A stretch of 64,000 nucleotides of DNA from an uncultured Clostridia bacterium (lineage in GTDB: Bacteria > Bacillota > Clostridia > Oscillospirales > Acutalibacteraceae), in NCBI GenBank assembly GCA_947632045.1, contig CANRNQ010000006.1, positions 52,313-116,312 on the forward strand. Direction: 5' to 3'. Position 1 is the first letter of the stretch. Each line of letters begins with the position of its first letter. Shown piece by piece: positions 35,175 to 42,559 of this stretch. The translations under genes were made by a program, and so were the position numbers. The notes under the pieces are model-generated. The model did no database searches. It saw only the letters and a list, made by a program, of their open reading frames with translations, and was not told the origin of the DNA.

Positions 35175-35531
35175 ATGATAACACAGAGGGAAAAGTTAAA
35201 AATAAGGGATTATATTATCGAAGTGAAAAAACTACTAAGCGCAGGAAATTTTGATTTTGTTCCAAGAAGAAAAAACATACAATCATTGACGCGTTGCGGA
35301 CTCACAATAAACGATGTGAAAGAAGAAATTTTTGGGCTCACGGTTGGAGACTATTATAAAGGTCCCAAAAAAGATCTTGATAATAATCGTTCTGGTGAAA
35401 TTTGGGAATTTAAGAAAATGATTAACGGTAAAAAATTCTACATAAAATTAAAGATAATACAGCAAGGAGGAAAAAATGTTTTAAAATGTCTTGGGTTTCA
35501 CGAGGACTGTTATGCTGAAATTAGAGGGTGA
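35175..35531 (+). CDS. MqsR-like toxin
   Basis: 118 aa from the ATG at 35175 (RBS AAAGGAATTTGTA); the longer frame from 35115 overlaps the leader and is rejected. VKEEIFGLTVGDYYKGPKKD, then SGEIWEFKKMINGKKFYIKL and CLGFHED match the MqsR/RelE-like ribonuclease family, which cleaves mRNA (GCU in E. coli). It is followed after 6 bases by a MqsA-type antitoxin. Confidence 0.8.
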   Translation: MITQREKLKIRDYIIEVKKLLSAGNFDFVPRRKNIQSLTRCGLTINDVKEEIFGLTVGDYYKGPKKDLDNNRSGEIWEFKKMINGKKFYIKLKIIQQGGKNVLKCLGFHEDCYAEIRG

Positions 35532-35537
35532 GTGTTT

Positions 35538-36563
35538 ATGAGAAAATATTGTGATAATTGTGAAAAAGAAGTTGAAACAAAAATTGTTACTAAAAGCGAG
35601 GAATATACTGTTTTTTCGGATACTGTTGAGGTTGAAGCAAAAGTTTTGGTGTGCAGCGATTGTGGCGAGGAATTGTTTTGCGAAGAGCTTGACAATGCTA
35701 CCATACTTGAAGTTTACGAAAAATATCGCCGTCGCCATAAGCTGCTAATGCCGGAGGAAATAAAAAGTATTCGAGAGCAGTACGAACTTAGCCAGAGAAG
35801 CTTTGCCAAGCTTTTGCAGTGGGGTGATAAAACCATAAGTCGGTACGAAAACGGATCACTTCAAGACAGGGTTCATAACAGTTTACTTTTGTTTTTGCGC
35901 GAACCTGAAAATATGAGGCGCTATCTTGCCGACAACGAGGTTTCGCTTTCCTTGCGACAGCAAAACAAACTGCTTAAGGCTGTTGATAAACTTGAAAGCG
36001 AAGGTAAAAGTAAAAAAAACAACAGACTGCTTACCCGCTATTTTACAAGTGAACCGTGTGAAGAAAATGGATTTAAAAAATTTGATTATGAGAAGTTTTG
36101 TTCAATGGTTTTGTTTTTTGCTTATAATAATCACGAATTATTAAAAACGAAACTTATGAAATTATTAAACTATTCTGATATGATTTTTTTCAAAAAAAAC
36201 GGTATATCTATTTCGGGATCTAAATATGTGCACTTTCCTTATGGCCCTGTTCCCGAAAATTTTGATATATTGTTAGGCGCAATGGCCGCCGATGGTATTA
36301 TCCATTTGGATATTTCATATGATTGTGGTTATGAGAAACATCAGGTGATTCCGGATGTAGAAATGCAGTATGAAATTCTCACCGATGAAGAGATTGCTGT
36401 TTTAAAAGAGGTGCATGAAAAATTTTTTACGTTTGGTTCGGTAGATATTTCAAATTACTCACATCAGGAAAAAGGATATAAAGAGACAAAGAATGGTGAG
36501 ATAATATCGTATTCGTATGCAAAAGACATTCAATTCGATGGGGCATGTGGAGAACACGTCTGA
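35538..36563 (+). CDS. MqsA-type antitoxin fused to a Panacea (DUF4065/SocA-like) domain
   Basis: 342 aa. N-terminal zinc-binding domain (CDNCEKEVETK...VCSDCGEELF), an HTH (SIREQYELSQRSFAKLLQWG, then DKTISRYENGS) as in MqsA, and a C-terminal Panacea domain (LLKTKLMKLLNYSDMIFFKK, YVHFPYGPVPENF). Panacea domains are promiscuous neutralisers found with many toxin folds. The combination toxin-first, MqsR plus MqsA-Panacea antitoxin, is a recognised architecture. Likely autoregulated through the HTH. Confidence 0.85.
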   Translation: MRKYCDNCEKEVETKIVTKSEEYTVFSDTVEVEAKVLVCSDCGEELFCEELDNATILEVYEKYRRRHKLLMPEEIKSIREQYELSQRSFAKLLQWGDKTISRYENGSLQDRVHNSLLLFLREPENMRRYLADNEVSLSLRQQNKLLKAVDKLESEGKSKKNNRLLTRYFTSEPCEENGFKKFDYEKFCSMVLFFAYNNHELLKTKLMKLLNYSDMIFFKKNGISISGSKYVHFPYGPVPENFDILLGAMAADGIIHLDISYDCGYEKHQVIPDVEMQYEILTDEEIAVLKEVHEKFFTFGSVDISNYSHQEKGYKETKNGEIISYSYAKDIQFDGACGEHV

Positions 36564-36666
36564 ACCCAATACCGGTGGATAAATAAAGGTCCGTTGCGTT
36601 GGACAACGCCCTATGAATCGGGCGTTTCCATCGGCTTTAGCCGAGAATATAACATATTACTATTAA

Positions 36667-36700
36667 AGCACTCAGGTGAAAACTTGAGTGCTCTATTTTT
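36667..36700 (+). terminator. Terminator after the MqsR/Panacea pair
   Basis: The stem agcactca / tgagtgct, then ctattttttg. An additional hairpin (acgccc...gggcgt) lies at ~36608-36626. Confidence 0.75.
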
Positions 36701-36745
36701 TGAATAAGCTTGCGAAAAATAAAAAGCAGCAAAGGAGTGATTTTA

Positions 36746-37669
36746 ATGGAGAGTAAAATAAACAAGCTAAAATATTACTTTAAGTATAAAATGCCTAAGA
36801 GTATATTTGCGTATGTGCTTTTGGGTGTAATTGTCGGCGGATATTTGTTCTTTGCGATTTCTGCGATATTTTTTCCGGAAGTCAATGTCGAAAGACTTTT
36901 ATTTACAGACCTGAATGAAAATGTTGACCTTGGTTTTTCAAAAAATGTGAGTATTAAATCGTGGGATTATTGCGCAAGCGAAGGGCGAATGTCAGTGATA
37001 TTGAATTATTCAGGTGTATCAAGCTCGGGAAAGTTGGAATATTCATACACGGCGGCTGAAAGAAGCAAAAACAATAGCGTAAAAGAGCTTAATGTTAGTG
37101 AAAAATATACATCTGAAACGTATCAGCTTTTAGTCATTGATGAAGTCGATAATAATTTCAAAGAGGTCGTTTTGAGAATAGAGGCAAAGCCGGAGAGCTT
37201 GGAGGAACCGGAAAATCCTGATGAAGAAAATCAGGAGAAAAACGCGGACGCGAGCTTATATACAAATTTTGAAGAAGTGAGTGTTGTGGACGAGCTTGCC
37301 GACGGCAACATTAAGGATATTATGCTGCGCATACTCGATAAAGATATTGATAACCTCTTGGGTCAAATCGAAGATTTAAATGAAAGCATTAATACCAACA
37401 AAAAGAGAATTTTGGAAATTGATTCTTCGATAGAAGGATTGAATAAGGACATTATATATGAAACGGCAGACGGAGTTAAAAGTATTCGGGATCAGATTTC
37501 AAGATATCAGGAGCAAAAAGACGATATACTCAGTGAAAACATCGAAATTGAAACTGAAATAAAAAGTACAGAGGTTAAGATCAGGGATATTAATATAAAA
37601 ATCGAAGAAATTACAAACGGTAATATCAAAATTTCGGAAACGGAACCTGAAACGGAAAACAGCTATTGA
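36746..37669 (+). CDS. Membrane-anchored coiled-coil protein of the conjugation block
   Basis: 307 aa from the ATG at 36746 (AAAGGAGTGATTTTA). Basic start, membrane helix (FAYVLLGVIVGGYLFFAISA, ~23-43), a beta-rich extracellular domain, and a long coiled coil in the C-terminal third (DNLLGQIEDLNESINTNKKR, SEIEIETEIKSTEVKIRD-like). No family recognised. Position suggests a structural component of the transfer apparatus. Confidence 0.65.
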   Translation: MESKINKLKYYFKYKMPKSIFAYVLLGVIVGGYLFFAISAIFFPEVNVERLLFTDLNENVDLGFSKNVSIKSWDYCASEGRMSVILNYSGVSSSGKLEYSYTAAERSKNNSVKELNVSEKYTSETYQLLVIDEVDNNFKEVVLRIEAKPESLEEPENPDEENQEKNADASLYTNFEEVSVVDELADGNIKDIMLRILDKDIDNLLGQIEDLNESINTNKKRILEIDSSIEGLNKDIIYETADGVKSIRDQISRYQEQKDDILSENIEIETEIKSTEVKIRDINIKIEEITNGNIKISETEPETENSY

Positions 37670-37688
37670 TAAGAAAGGGGAAATTAAA

Positions 37689-37910
37689 ATGTTAAGTACA
37701 CAAATGCTTAGAGAGGAAATAGGGTATCCGACGATTGAAGAAATCGTTTCGATGATTGAGAAATATAACGAAAGAACAGGCGAACATCTTACATACGGGA
37801 AGTTTGTAGCGAGGGGCTTGCACTTGACTGAAACACAGAAAAGGGAGCTTCAAAAGCTAAAAGAAGCGGACGCTCTAAAAAGCAAGACAAGCAAAAACAG
37901 TAAAGACTAA
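37689..37910 (+). CDS. Small protein of the conjugation block, 73 aa
   Basis: RBS GAAAGGGGAAATTAAA. TPTIEEIVSMIEKYNERTG-like helix and EHLTYGKFVARGLHLTETQK, with a Lys-rich tail. Reads like a small helix-turn-helix-type or MarR-tail protein, but no family is recognised. Confidence 0.55.
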   Translation: MLSTQMLREEIGYPTIEEIVSMIEKYNERTGEHLTYGKFVARGLHLTETQKRELQKLKEADALKSKTSKNSKD

Positions 37911-37929
37911 AATATAGGAGGATATTGTT

Positions 37930-39057
37930 GTGAAAAAAGTTTTGTTTATAGGCACAGCAGATAACGGGTATTGGGTTGCGGATGTAGCCGCAGAATTCGG
38001 ATATGATATTGAATATTCGGGTTTTGTTGTTTCATCTAATGAGATGCTCGATAATGCGCTTAGGGATTCTTATGACTATATAATTATCGACATATCAGAG
38101 CTTTACATAAGTGGTCCGGATCTTGAGTTTACCATTAAGCAGATAATAACGGGAAGCTCCGCTGCTGTCGGTATAGTTGCGCAGGGAATACCGAACGGCA
38201 GCGTAGCGGTTACGTCATGTATTGCCGCAGGAGTAAAGAATATATGTAATTCCTTGTATGTAGGAGAACTGCGCAAGGAATTGCAATATTTGTTTAAGGG
38301 TGAAAGCAATGTAGAGATGATTGCAACTCAAACAAACGGAAGACGGGATATTATAAATCACAAGCCGCTTCGGGATATTAACATTGCCCGAAAGACGATA
38401 GCGGTTGCCGGAAGCGTTGACAGGATAGGAACGACCACGCAAGCGATACAAATAGTAAAGTTTTTACAAATGAACGGCAAGAAGACCGCATATATAGAAG
38501 CAAACAACAGCGGCTATGTTGGCGATCTTCTTAATACGCAAAGCGGAGCAAGGATTGAAAATGAAGCTCTTGGCTGGGTCGTAGTGCGCGATATTGATAT
38601 GTTTTTTGATCTCTCGCAGATAGAAAATATATATCAAATGGGATATGAGTATCTCGTTTTTGATTTTGGTTCAATGCAAGACGATGATTTTCAGGAAATA
38701 CCGTTTTACGAAAAAGACATAAAAATCACAGTACACGGAGCATCGCCGTCTGAGCTTAAAGCGTTCGACCAATGCATAGAAAAGCTATATCCGCGCAATG
38801 TGGTGTATATTTTTTCCTTTATCCCTAAAAACGAGGAGGAAGATGTTTTAGAGATGATGGATGACAGGAGCGATAAAACGTATTTTGCACCATATACTCC
38901 AAATCCGTACTCATACTCTGGTGAAAATGCGTATCCCAAAATAATCCAATTTGAGCAAACGAAAAAAGCCGCAACGGAAGATACCGAAAAGAAAAAGAAA
39001 GGTCTGTTTGGCAGAAAAAAGAAAAAACGGGATAAAGGTGTGACGGATAATGAGTGA
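37930..39057 (+). CDS. CpaE/MinD-like ATPase with deviant Walker A
   Basis: 375 aa. The N-terminal ~130 residues form a receiver-like alpha/beta domain (KKVLFIGTADNGYWVADVAA, DYIIIDISE). The second half resembles a MinD/ParA-family core: IAVAGSVDRIGTTTQAIQIV (degenerate P-loop, lacking the signature Gly-Lys pair), TAYIEANNSG, then YLVFDFGSMQDDDF in place of the usual Walker B/DxG. The tail is Lys-rich (KKKKGLFGRKKKKR). The layout matches CpaE, which localises secretion machines, but the missing P-loop Lys suggests weak or no ATP hydrolysis. Overlaps the next gene by 8 nt. Confidence 0.7.
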   Translation: MKKVLFIGTADNGYWVADVAAEFGYDIEYSGFVVSSNEMLDNALRDSYDYIIIDISELYISGPDLEFTIKQIITGSSAAVGIVAQGIPNGSVAVTSCIAAGVKNICNSLYVGELRKELQYLFKGESNVEMIATQTNGRRDIINHKPLRDINIARKTIAVAGSVDRIGTTTQAIQIVKFLQMNGKKTAYIEANNSGYVGDLLNTQSGARIENEALGWVVVRDIDMFFDLSQIENIYQMGYEYLVFDFGSMQDDDFQEIPFYEKDIKITVHGASPSELKAFDQCIEKLYPRNVVYIFSFIPKNEEEDVLEMMDDRSDKTYFAPYTPNPYSYSGENAYPKIIQFEQTKKAATEDTEKKKKGLFGRKKKKRDKGVTDNE

Positions 39058-39361
39058 CGGAAAACAATCGCTTGTAAGAAAATACAAGGAAACAGCGCAG
39101 GAAAATAAACAACAGCAAGATTTGAGGCAAAAACATAACGTCGCCGATGAAGGAGTCTACATCGTGGAGAAAAACAATACCTTTAAATTTCTCCTGCGTG
39201 GAATGTTTACGGCTTTGAGAATAGTCGTTTCGGCCGTTCTTGTGATTTTGGCAGCGATTGGGCTGATATGTCTGATATATCCTGATACCAGAAACGCTCT
39301 GATTGGAGTTTGGAACGGGATAATTGATAATTTACTGCACCTTATATCAAATGTGCCGTAA
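39050..39361 (+). CDS. Small membrane protein of the conjugation block
   Basis: 103 aa. The N-terminal ~50 residues are polar (ENKQQQDLRQKHNVADEG). The C-terminal part has a hydrophobic hairpin (LRIVVSAVLVILAAIGLICL; IIDNLLHLI). It overlaps the CpaE-like gene, so they are probably coupled. Unknown. Confidence 0.55.
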   Translation: MSDGKQSLVRKYKETAQENKQQQDLRQKHNVADEGVYIVEKNNTFKFLLRGMFTALRIVVSAVLVILAAIGLICLIYPDTRNALIGVWNGIIDNLLHLISNVP

Positions 39362-39400
39362 ATCTTCTCCCTTTAGGTGTGAGGATATAAGGCGCATATG

Positions 39401-39511
39401 GTAGGGCGGGACACGCCCGAACCTAACGCTTGTGGAGATCATGTAAGACCTATATATAGGCAACAGTCGTTGAAGCAAGAAGCCCCCGACTTAAGCCGTG
39501 GGGTGTGTCAC
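39401..39511 (+). ncRNA. Solo omega-RNA/IS605 right end, copy 3
   Basis: Same 111-bp unit as at 19984 and 28660, with no tnpB here. Ends agcccccgacttaagccgtg + gggtgtgtcac; the following bases aacggaaagggggtgataaa include the RBS of the next small gene. Confidence 0.6.
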
Positions 39512-39531
39512 AACGGAAAGGGGGTGATAAA

Positions 39532-39699
39532 ATGACTTTAAAAGAACTGACAAGCTGTCTTAAAAGCTATGACGGAAGCTCCAAGGTGATTTTAGCGGAC
39601 GGGAGAGAAATAAATTCAATCAATATAACGACGTTCATAGGAAAGAACGAGGAGAACGAGGTGGTAAGCGAAACAAAAATTGCTCTTAGTGCAGAGTGA
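39532..39699 (+). CDS. Small hypothetical protein, 55 aa
   Basis: The ATG at 39532 follows AAAGGGGGTGATAAA. MTLKELTSCLKSYDGSSKVI, then LADGREINSINITTFIG: a compact alpha/beta protein resembling small ICE/phage proteins. Unknown. Its RBS overlaps the 'guide' position of the solo right end. Confidence 0.5.
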   Translation: MTLKELTSCLKSYDGSSKVILADGREINSINITTFIGKNEENEVVSETKIALSAE

Positions 39700-39773
39700 T
39701 CCCGAAAAAAGAGGGTTGTCGCATAATCTTATGACGATAGCCCTCAAACGGTAAAGAAAATTTGTATTCACTC

Positions 39774-40121
39774 TTGACATATCTCAATAGCAGTTGTAAA
39801 ATAAAAATGTAGGATAAGTTTCTACTTTTGCGATGCATTTTAGGGCATCGCCGCCGTTGCTCTTCATTTAGAATGAGCAATGCTTTCCTCGGCTTTTTAA
39901 GCGGAGGCGGCTCGATGAGCTTTACATAGGGGAGAGGTATGCCTACTCCTCGCTTAATAAATTTTAAAATAAAGGACAGAATTTAAATTGAAATAATTCT
40001 GTCCTTTTTTTGTTTTGGTGAGAAACGCTGCACTTTTTGTGTGGCGTTTTTTTCATATACAAAAAATCATGAGCGTAAGCCCTGAACCTATATGGCAGGC
40101 AGCTCCAAGGAGGATTTTTTC
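39774..40121 (+). ncRNA. Repeated leader RNA, copy 1 (before ssb)
   Basis: Promoter TTGACA (39774-39779) - 17 - TAAAAT (39797-39802). The transcript starts near gtagg and folds into a multi-branched RNA: gcgatgc/gcatcgc (39830-39851), ttgctc/gagcaa, and a long-range GCCGCC/GGCGGC pairing that closes them. A first strong terminator (aaggacagaatt / aattctgtcctttttttt, 39972-40011) and a second (aacgctgcac / gtgtggcgtt + seven T's, 40024-40053) follow. A conserved segment with gagcgtaagccctgaacc leads to the RBS and the ATG of ssb. About 350 bp are nearly identical to 51473-51820 and 60090-60443. Function as attenuator/antitermination leader or stand-alone sRNA is inference. Confidence 0.8.
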
Positions 40122-40571
40122 ATGAATAAAATTTGTTTAATGGGTAGGCTTACAGCAGCCCCCGAGCTCAAAACCACAAGCAACGGAACATCGGTCACGT
40201 CTTTTTCTATCGCAGTAGATCGTCCGTATTCCGGGAACGACGGATCACGCCCTGTTGACTTCATTCCGTGTCAGGCGTGGAGGAAAACAGCCGAGTTTAT
40301 CAGCAAATACTTCGGAAAAGGGCAAATGATTGCGCTTGATGGAGCGTTGCAGACGAGACATTACGAGGACAAAAACGGCAACAAGCGCGTCGCTTTTGAA
40401 GTCGTTGTTGAACACGCGTTTTTCACAGGCTCGAAATCTCAAACTCAGCCACAACAGGGAAATAATCAGACAGCGCAAGCGGTATCAGCACCTCGGTCGG
40501 TGCCACAGCAAAACGGTTCCACGGAGTATGCTGACTATGACGCTATTGAGGACGATGATCTCCCGTTTTGA
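40122..40571 (+). CDS. ssb: Single-stranded DNA-binding protein
   Basis: 149 aa. NKICLMGRLTAAPELKTTSN, VDFIPCQAWRKTAEFISKYF, GQMIALDGALQTRHYEDKNG, AFEVVVEH are the SSB OB-fold, and the acidic C-terminal tip IEDDDLPF recruits partners. The tail between is Gln-rich. The ATG at 40122 follows CCAAGGAGGATTTTTTC. Its upstream is the repeated leader RNA, so its expression is probably controlled by that element. Confidence 0.93.
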   Translation: MNKICLMGRLTAAPELKTTSNGTSVTSFSIAVDRPYSGNDGSRPVDFIPCQAWRKTAEFISKYFGKGQMIALDGALQTRHYEDKNGNKRVAFEVVVEHAFFTGSKSQTQPQQGNNQTAQAVSAPRSVPQQNGSTEYADYDAIEDDDLPF

Positions 40572-40585
40572 TGTGCGTATCTAAC

Positions 40586-40614
40586 GCTCCCGAAAGCCTC
40601 AAGCTTTCGGGAGC
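40586..40614. terminator. Perfect 12-bp hairpin after ssb
   Basis: gctcccgaaagc / gctttcgggagc, followed by an A run on this strand, so it is a canonical terminator only for minus-strand transcription; here it may pause or protect the 3' end. Confidence 0.5.
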
Positions 40615-40641
40615 AAAAAAAAGAAAGAAAGGATGGTGTAT

Positions 40642-41025
40642 ATGCCAGCAAAAATCTATATTGCTTCTCCCTTGAGCGCGCCAACGCAGGAAGAACGGTT
40701 GCAAAATATGTTGTATGCGCGGCGTGTCCAGTGCCAGATAGAAAAGCTTGGTTACAAAGCCGTAGCAACACAAGCGTGGCTTCCCACGATTCTTGATGAT
40801 TCTATTGCCGAAGAACGCGAATTAGCGCTCCGGATAGGGCAGAGAGTCTTAAAAACCTGTGATGCGTTAGTTGTAGCAGGGGAAAAAGTTTCAAGGGGAA
40901 TGCTTGCGGAAATCGCGACCGCTAAAGCTCTCGGCATACCGGTGTATTTCTACACCGCTGAAACGCGAGCGCATTTCTCGAATCTATTCAAAAAAGAAGT
41001 TGTTGAAAAAATTAAAAGACAATAA
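40642..41025 (+). CDS. Nucleoside 2-deoxyribosyltransferase-like protein (DUF7768/DUF4406-like)
   Basis: 127 aa. KIYIASPLSAPTQEERLQNM, then CDALVVAGEKVSRGMLAEIA and KALGIPVYFY are the Rossmann-like fold of NDT-related proteins found on phages and ICEs. It may bind or modify nucleotides. Of the two in-frame ATGs (40633, 40642), the second has the better distance to AAAGG. Confidence 0.75.
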   Translation: MPAKIYIASPLSAPTQEERLQNMLYARRVQCQIEKLGYKAVATQAWLPTILDDSIAEERELALRIGQRVLKTCDALVVAGEKVSRGMLAEIATAKALGIPVYFYTAETRAHFSNLFKKEVVEKIKRQ

Positions 41026-41097
41026 GGGTGCGACGCGTTCTTAAGTGAAAAGCTTGGACGCAAAAATAAGTAAGAAATTGAAAGGAGTTTACCATAC

Positions 41098-41772
41098 ATG
41101 AAAGACGTTATAAATTTCAACGAAGAGCTTGGCATTTTTATTGACAAAGACAACGTTGTGCGAGCTCACAGTTTGTTTGTCGCGGACGCTTTTAATAGGA
41201 ATCACAATTATCTGCTGAGAGAAATCGACAGGTTGTGCGATTCAAATTCCGGCTTTTCTGAAGAGTTTCTCTCAAGCGAATTTGTAAAAAGGACATATTC
41301 CGGTTTTTTGGGAAATCAAGAAAGTATCTGCGAAATTGGAAGAGACGGGTTCATTGCACTTATGCAGAAAACCGGAGGTCAGTATAAGATAAAGCGTCGT
41401 TACATTGAGATGTTTACAGAAGCGGAAAACTTTTTGCGTGCATACAGGGTGATTCAAGATGAAGCGCCGGAGGTAGTTGAAACTATAAGGGGACTCAATG
41501 ATTTTCCAAAGCCCGAGCAGTTCACGACAGAGTATGATTTGTTATACTCTATTGCTTTAGGCAAAGACGCAAATGTTTTTCGTCTTGAAAACAAAATAAA
41601 AAAAGAAAAATCCTTGAAGAACTATTTGCCGAAGTGTCGAATTCAAGTGTTGGAAAGACTGAAAAAAGTAGACGTTGGATTGCTTGTTGCCTTTTCAGAC
41701 TACGAGAGTCGGAGACGTCTTTTGGAATGGTGTGCTTCGAGGATCAGAGAAACGGAGGTTGACATAAGCTGA
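41098..41772 (+). CDS. Rha-family phage regulatory protein-like
   Basis: 224 aa. N-terminal Rha pattern: VRAHSLFVADAFNRNHNYLL, FLSSEFVKRTYSGFLGNQES, IGRDGFIALMQKTGGQYKIK. Rha-type proteins are putative regulators of phages and ICEs that bind DNA. The C-terminal ~90 residues (KPEQFTTEYDLLYSIALGKD) are different from the ORF6N/ANT tails I know. The end overlaps the promoter of the next TA pair. Confidence 0.75.
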   Translation: MKDVINFNEELGIFIDKDNVVRAHSLFVADAFNRNHNYLLREIDRLCDSNSGFSEEFLSSEFVKRTYSGFLGNQESICEIGRDGFIALMQKTGGQYKIKRRYIEMFTEAENFLRAYRVIQDEAPEVVETIRGLNDFPKPEQFTTEYDLLYSIALGKDANVFRLENKIKKEKSLKNYLPKCRIQVLERLKKVDVGLLVAFSDYESRRRLLEWCASRIRETEVDIS

Positions 41773-41801
41773 AATTCTAAGTATAATATAAGTAAACTTA
41801 G
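41759..41801 (+). promoter_or_regulatory. Promoter and operator of the dinJ/yafQ-like pair
   Basis: TTGACA (41759-41764), 17 bp, TATAAT (41782-41787). An inverted repeat CTAAGT...ACTTAG (41777-41801) overlaps the -10 box, a likely operator. The -35 box overlaps the end of the upstream coding region. Confidence 0.75.
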
Positions 41802-41843
41802 TAAAGCAACAATGTTAACTGAGTAAAAGCGAGAGGTGATTTT

Positions 41844-42101
41844 ATGAACTCCAAAAATGTTACTTGCTCTTTTGTTATGGACAGAGATGTTTACAACGCA
41901 TTTAAGAGTATTGTCAGTAAACACGGAGAAAACGTAAAAGGAAACATTGTCAAGTATATGCAGAGCGTTATCAAGTACGATACACCGAATGCAGATACAA
42001 TTTTGGCAATAAAGGAGGTTGAAGAACTGAAGAACAACCCAAATAAAAAGGTTTACCAATCTTTTAGCGAGGTGCTCAAGGAGATTGAGGACGATGAATG
42101 A
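41844..42101 (+). CDS. RelB/DinJ-like antitoxin
   Basis: 85 aa. KNVTCSFVMDRDVYNAFKSI starts a ribbon-helix-helix; the C-terminus (NPNKKVYQSFSEVLKEIEDD) is the toxin-binding tail. RBS GCGAGAGGTGATTTT. Overlaps the toxin by 8 nt. Confidence 0.75.
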   Translation: MNSKNVTCSFVMDRDVYNAFKSIVSKHGENVKGNIVKYMQSVIKYDTPNADTILAIKEVEELKNNPNKKVYQSFSEVLKEIEDDE

Positions 42102-42384
42102 AAAACAACATAGATACGGTATTGTTCTAACCTCAATGTTCAAAAAGGATCTAAAGGCAGCTAAAAAAAGCGGTTATGATTTGCGGCTTCTTGCTGAGGT
42201 CGTTGATAAGATTTCCATGGGCGTGACGTTAGACAAAAAATACAGAGATCATAAATTGATAGGAAACTATCAAGGGTGCCGAGAGTGCCATATAACGCCC
42301 GATTGGATATTGATCTATGAAATTGCTGAAAATGAACTCATTCTCTACTTGACAAGGACGGGAACGCATAGCAACCTGTTTTAG
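42094..42384 (+). CDS. YafQ-family mRNA interferase toxin
   Basis: 96 aa. VLTSMFKKDLKAAKKSGYDL, KYRDHKLIGNYQGCRECHIT, PDWILIYEIAENELILYLTR and GTHSNLF are the full YafQ pattern, including the active-site histidines (DHKL, ECHI) and C-terminal Thr-His-Ser. YafQ cleaves mRNA on the ribosome. The ATG at 42094 is preferred to the upstream TTG. Ends at a strong terminator. Confidence 0.9.
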   Translation: MNEKQHRYGIVLTSMFKKDLKAAKKSGYDLRLLAEVVDKISMGVTLDKKYRDHKLIGNYQGCRECHITPDWILIYEIAENELILYLTRTGTHSNLF

Positions 42385-42420
42385 CCTTTTGGGAAAACAC
42401 AAAGTAAATACTGCAACGCA

Positions 42421-42456
42421 AAAAGGGGACTGTCTTATATTGGCAGTCCCTTTTTC
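42421..42456 (+). terminator. Terminator after the yafQ-like toxin
   Basis: aaaggggactg / cagtccctttttc with an 11-nt loop and T run. Confidence 0.8.
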
Positions 42457-42559
42457 TGTGGCAACACGGTAACAAACAAAAATTATATGTAAAAGTGACG
42501 AAAACAGTATTTTTGAGAAACTGGATTCGTCGCTTATTTTTTTTAGGAGATGAAAAAAA

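Noticed and set aside
39809..39830. gtagg...tttctac at the start of the repeated leader, like a Cas12a crRNA handle
   Set aside because: The order of the arms is reversed relative to a Cas12a repeat, there is no spacer-repeat periodicity and no cas12a gene.
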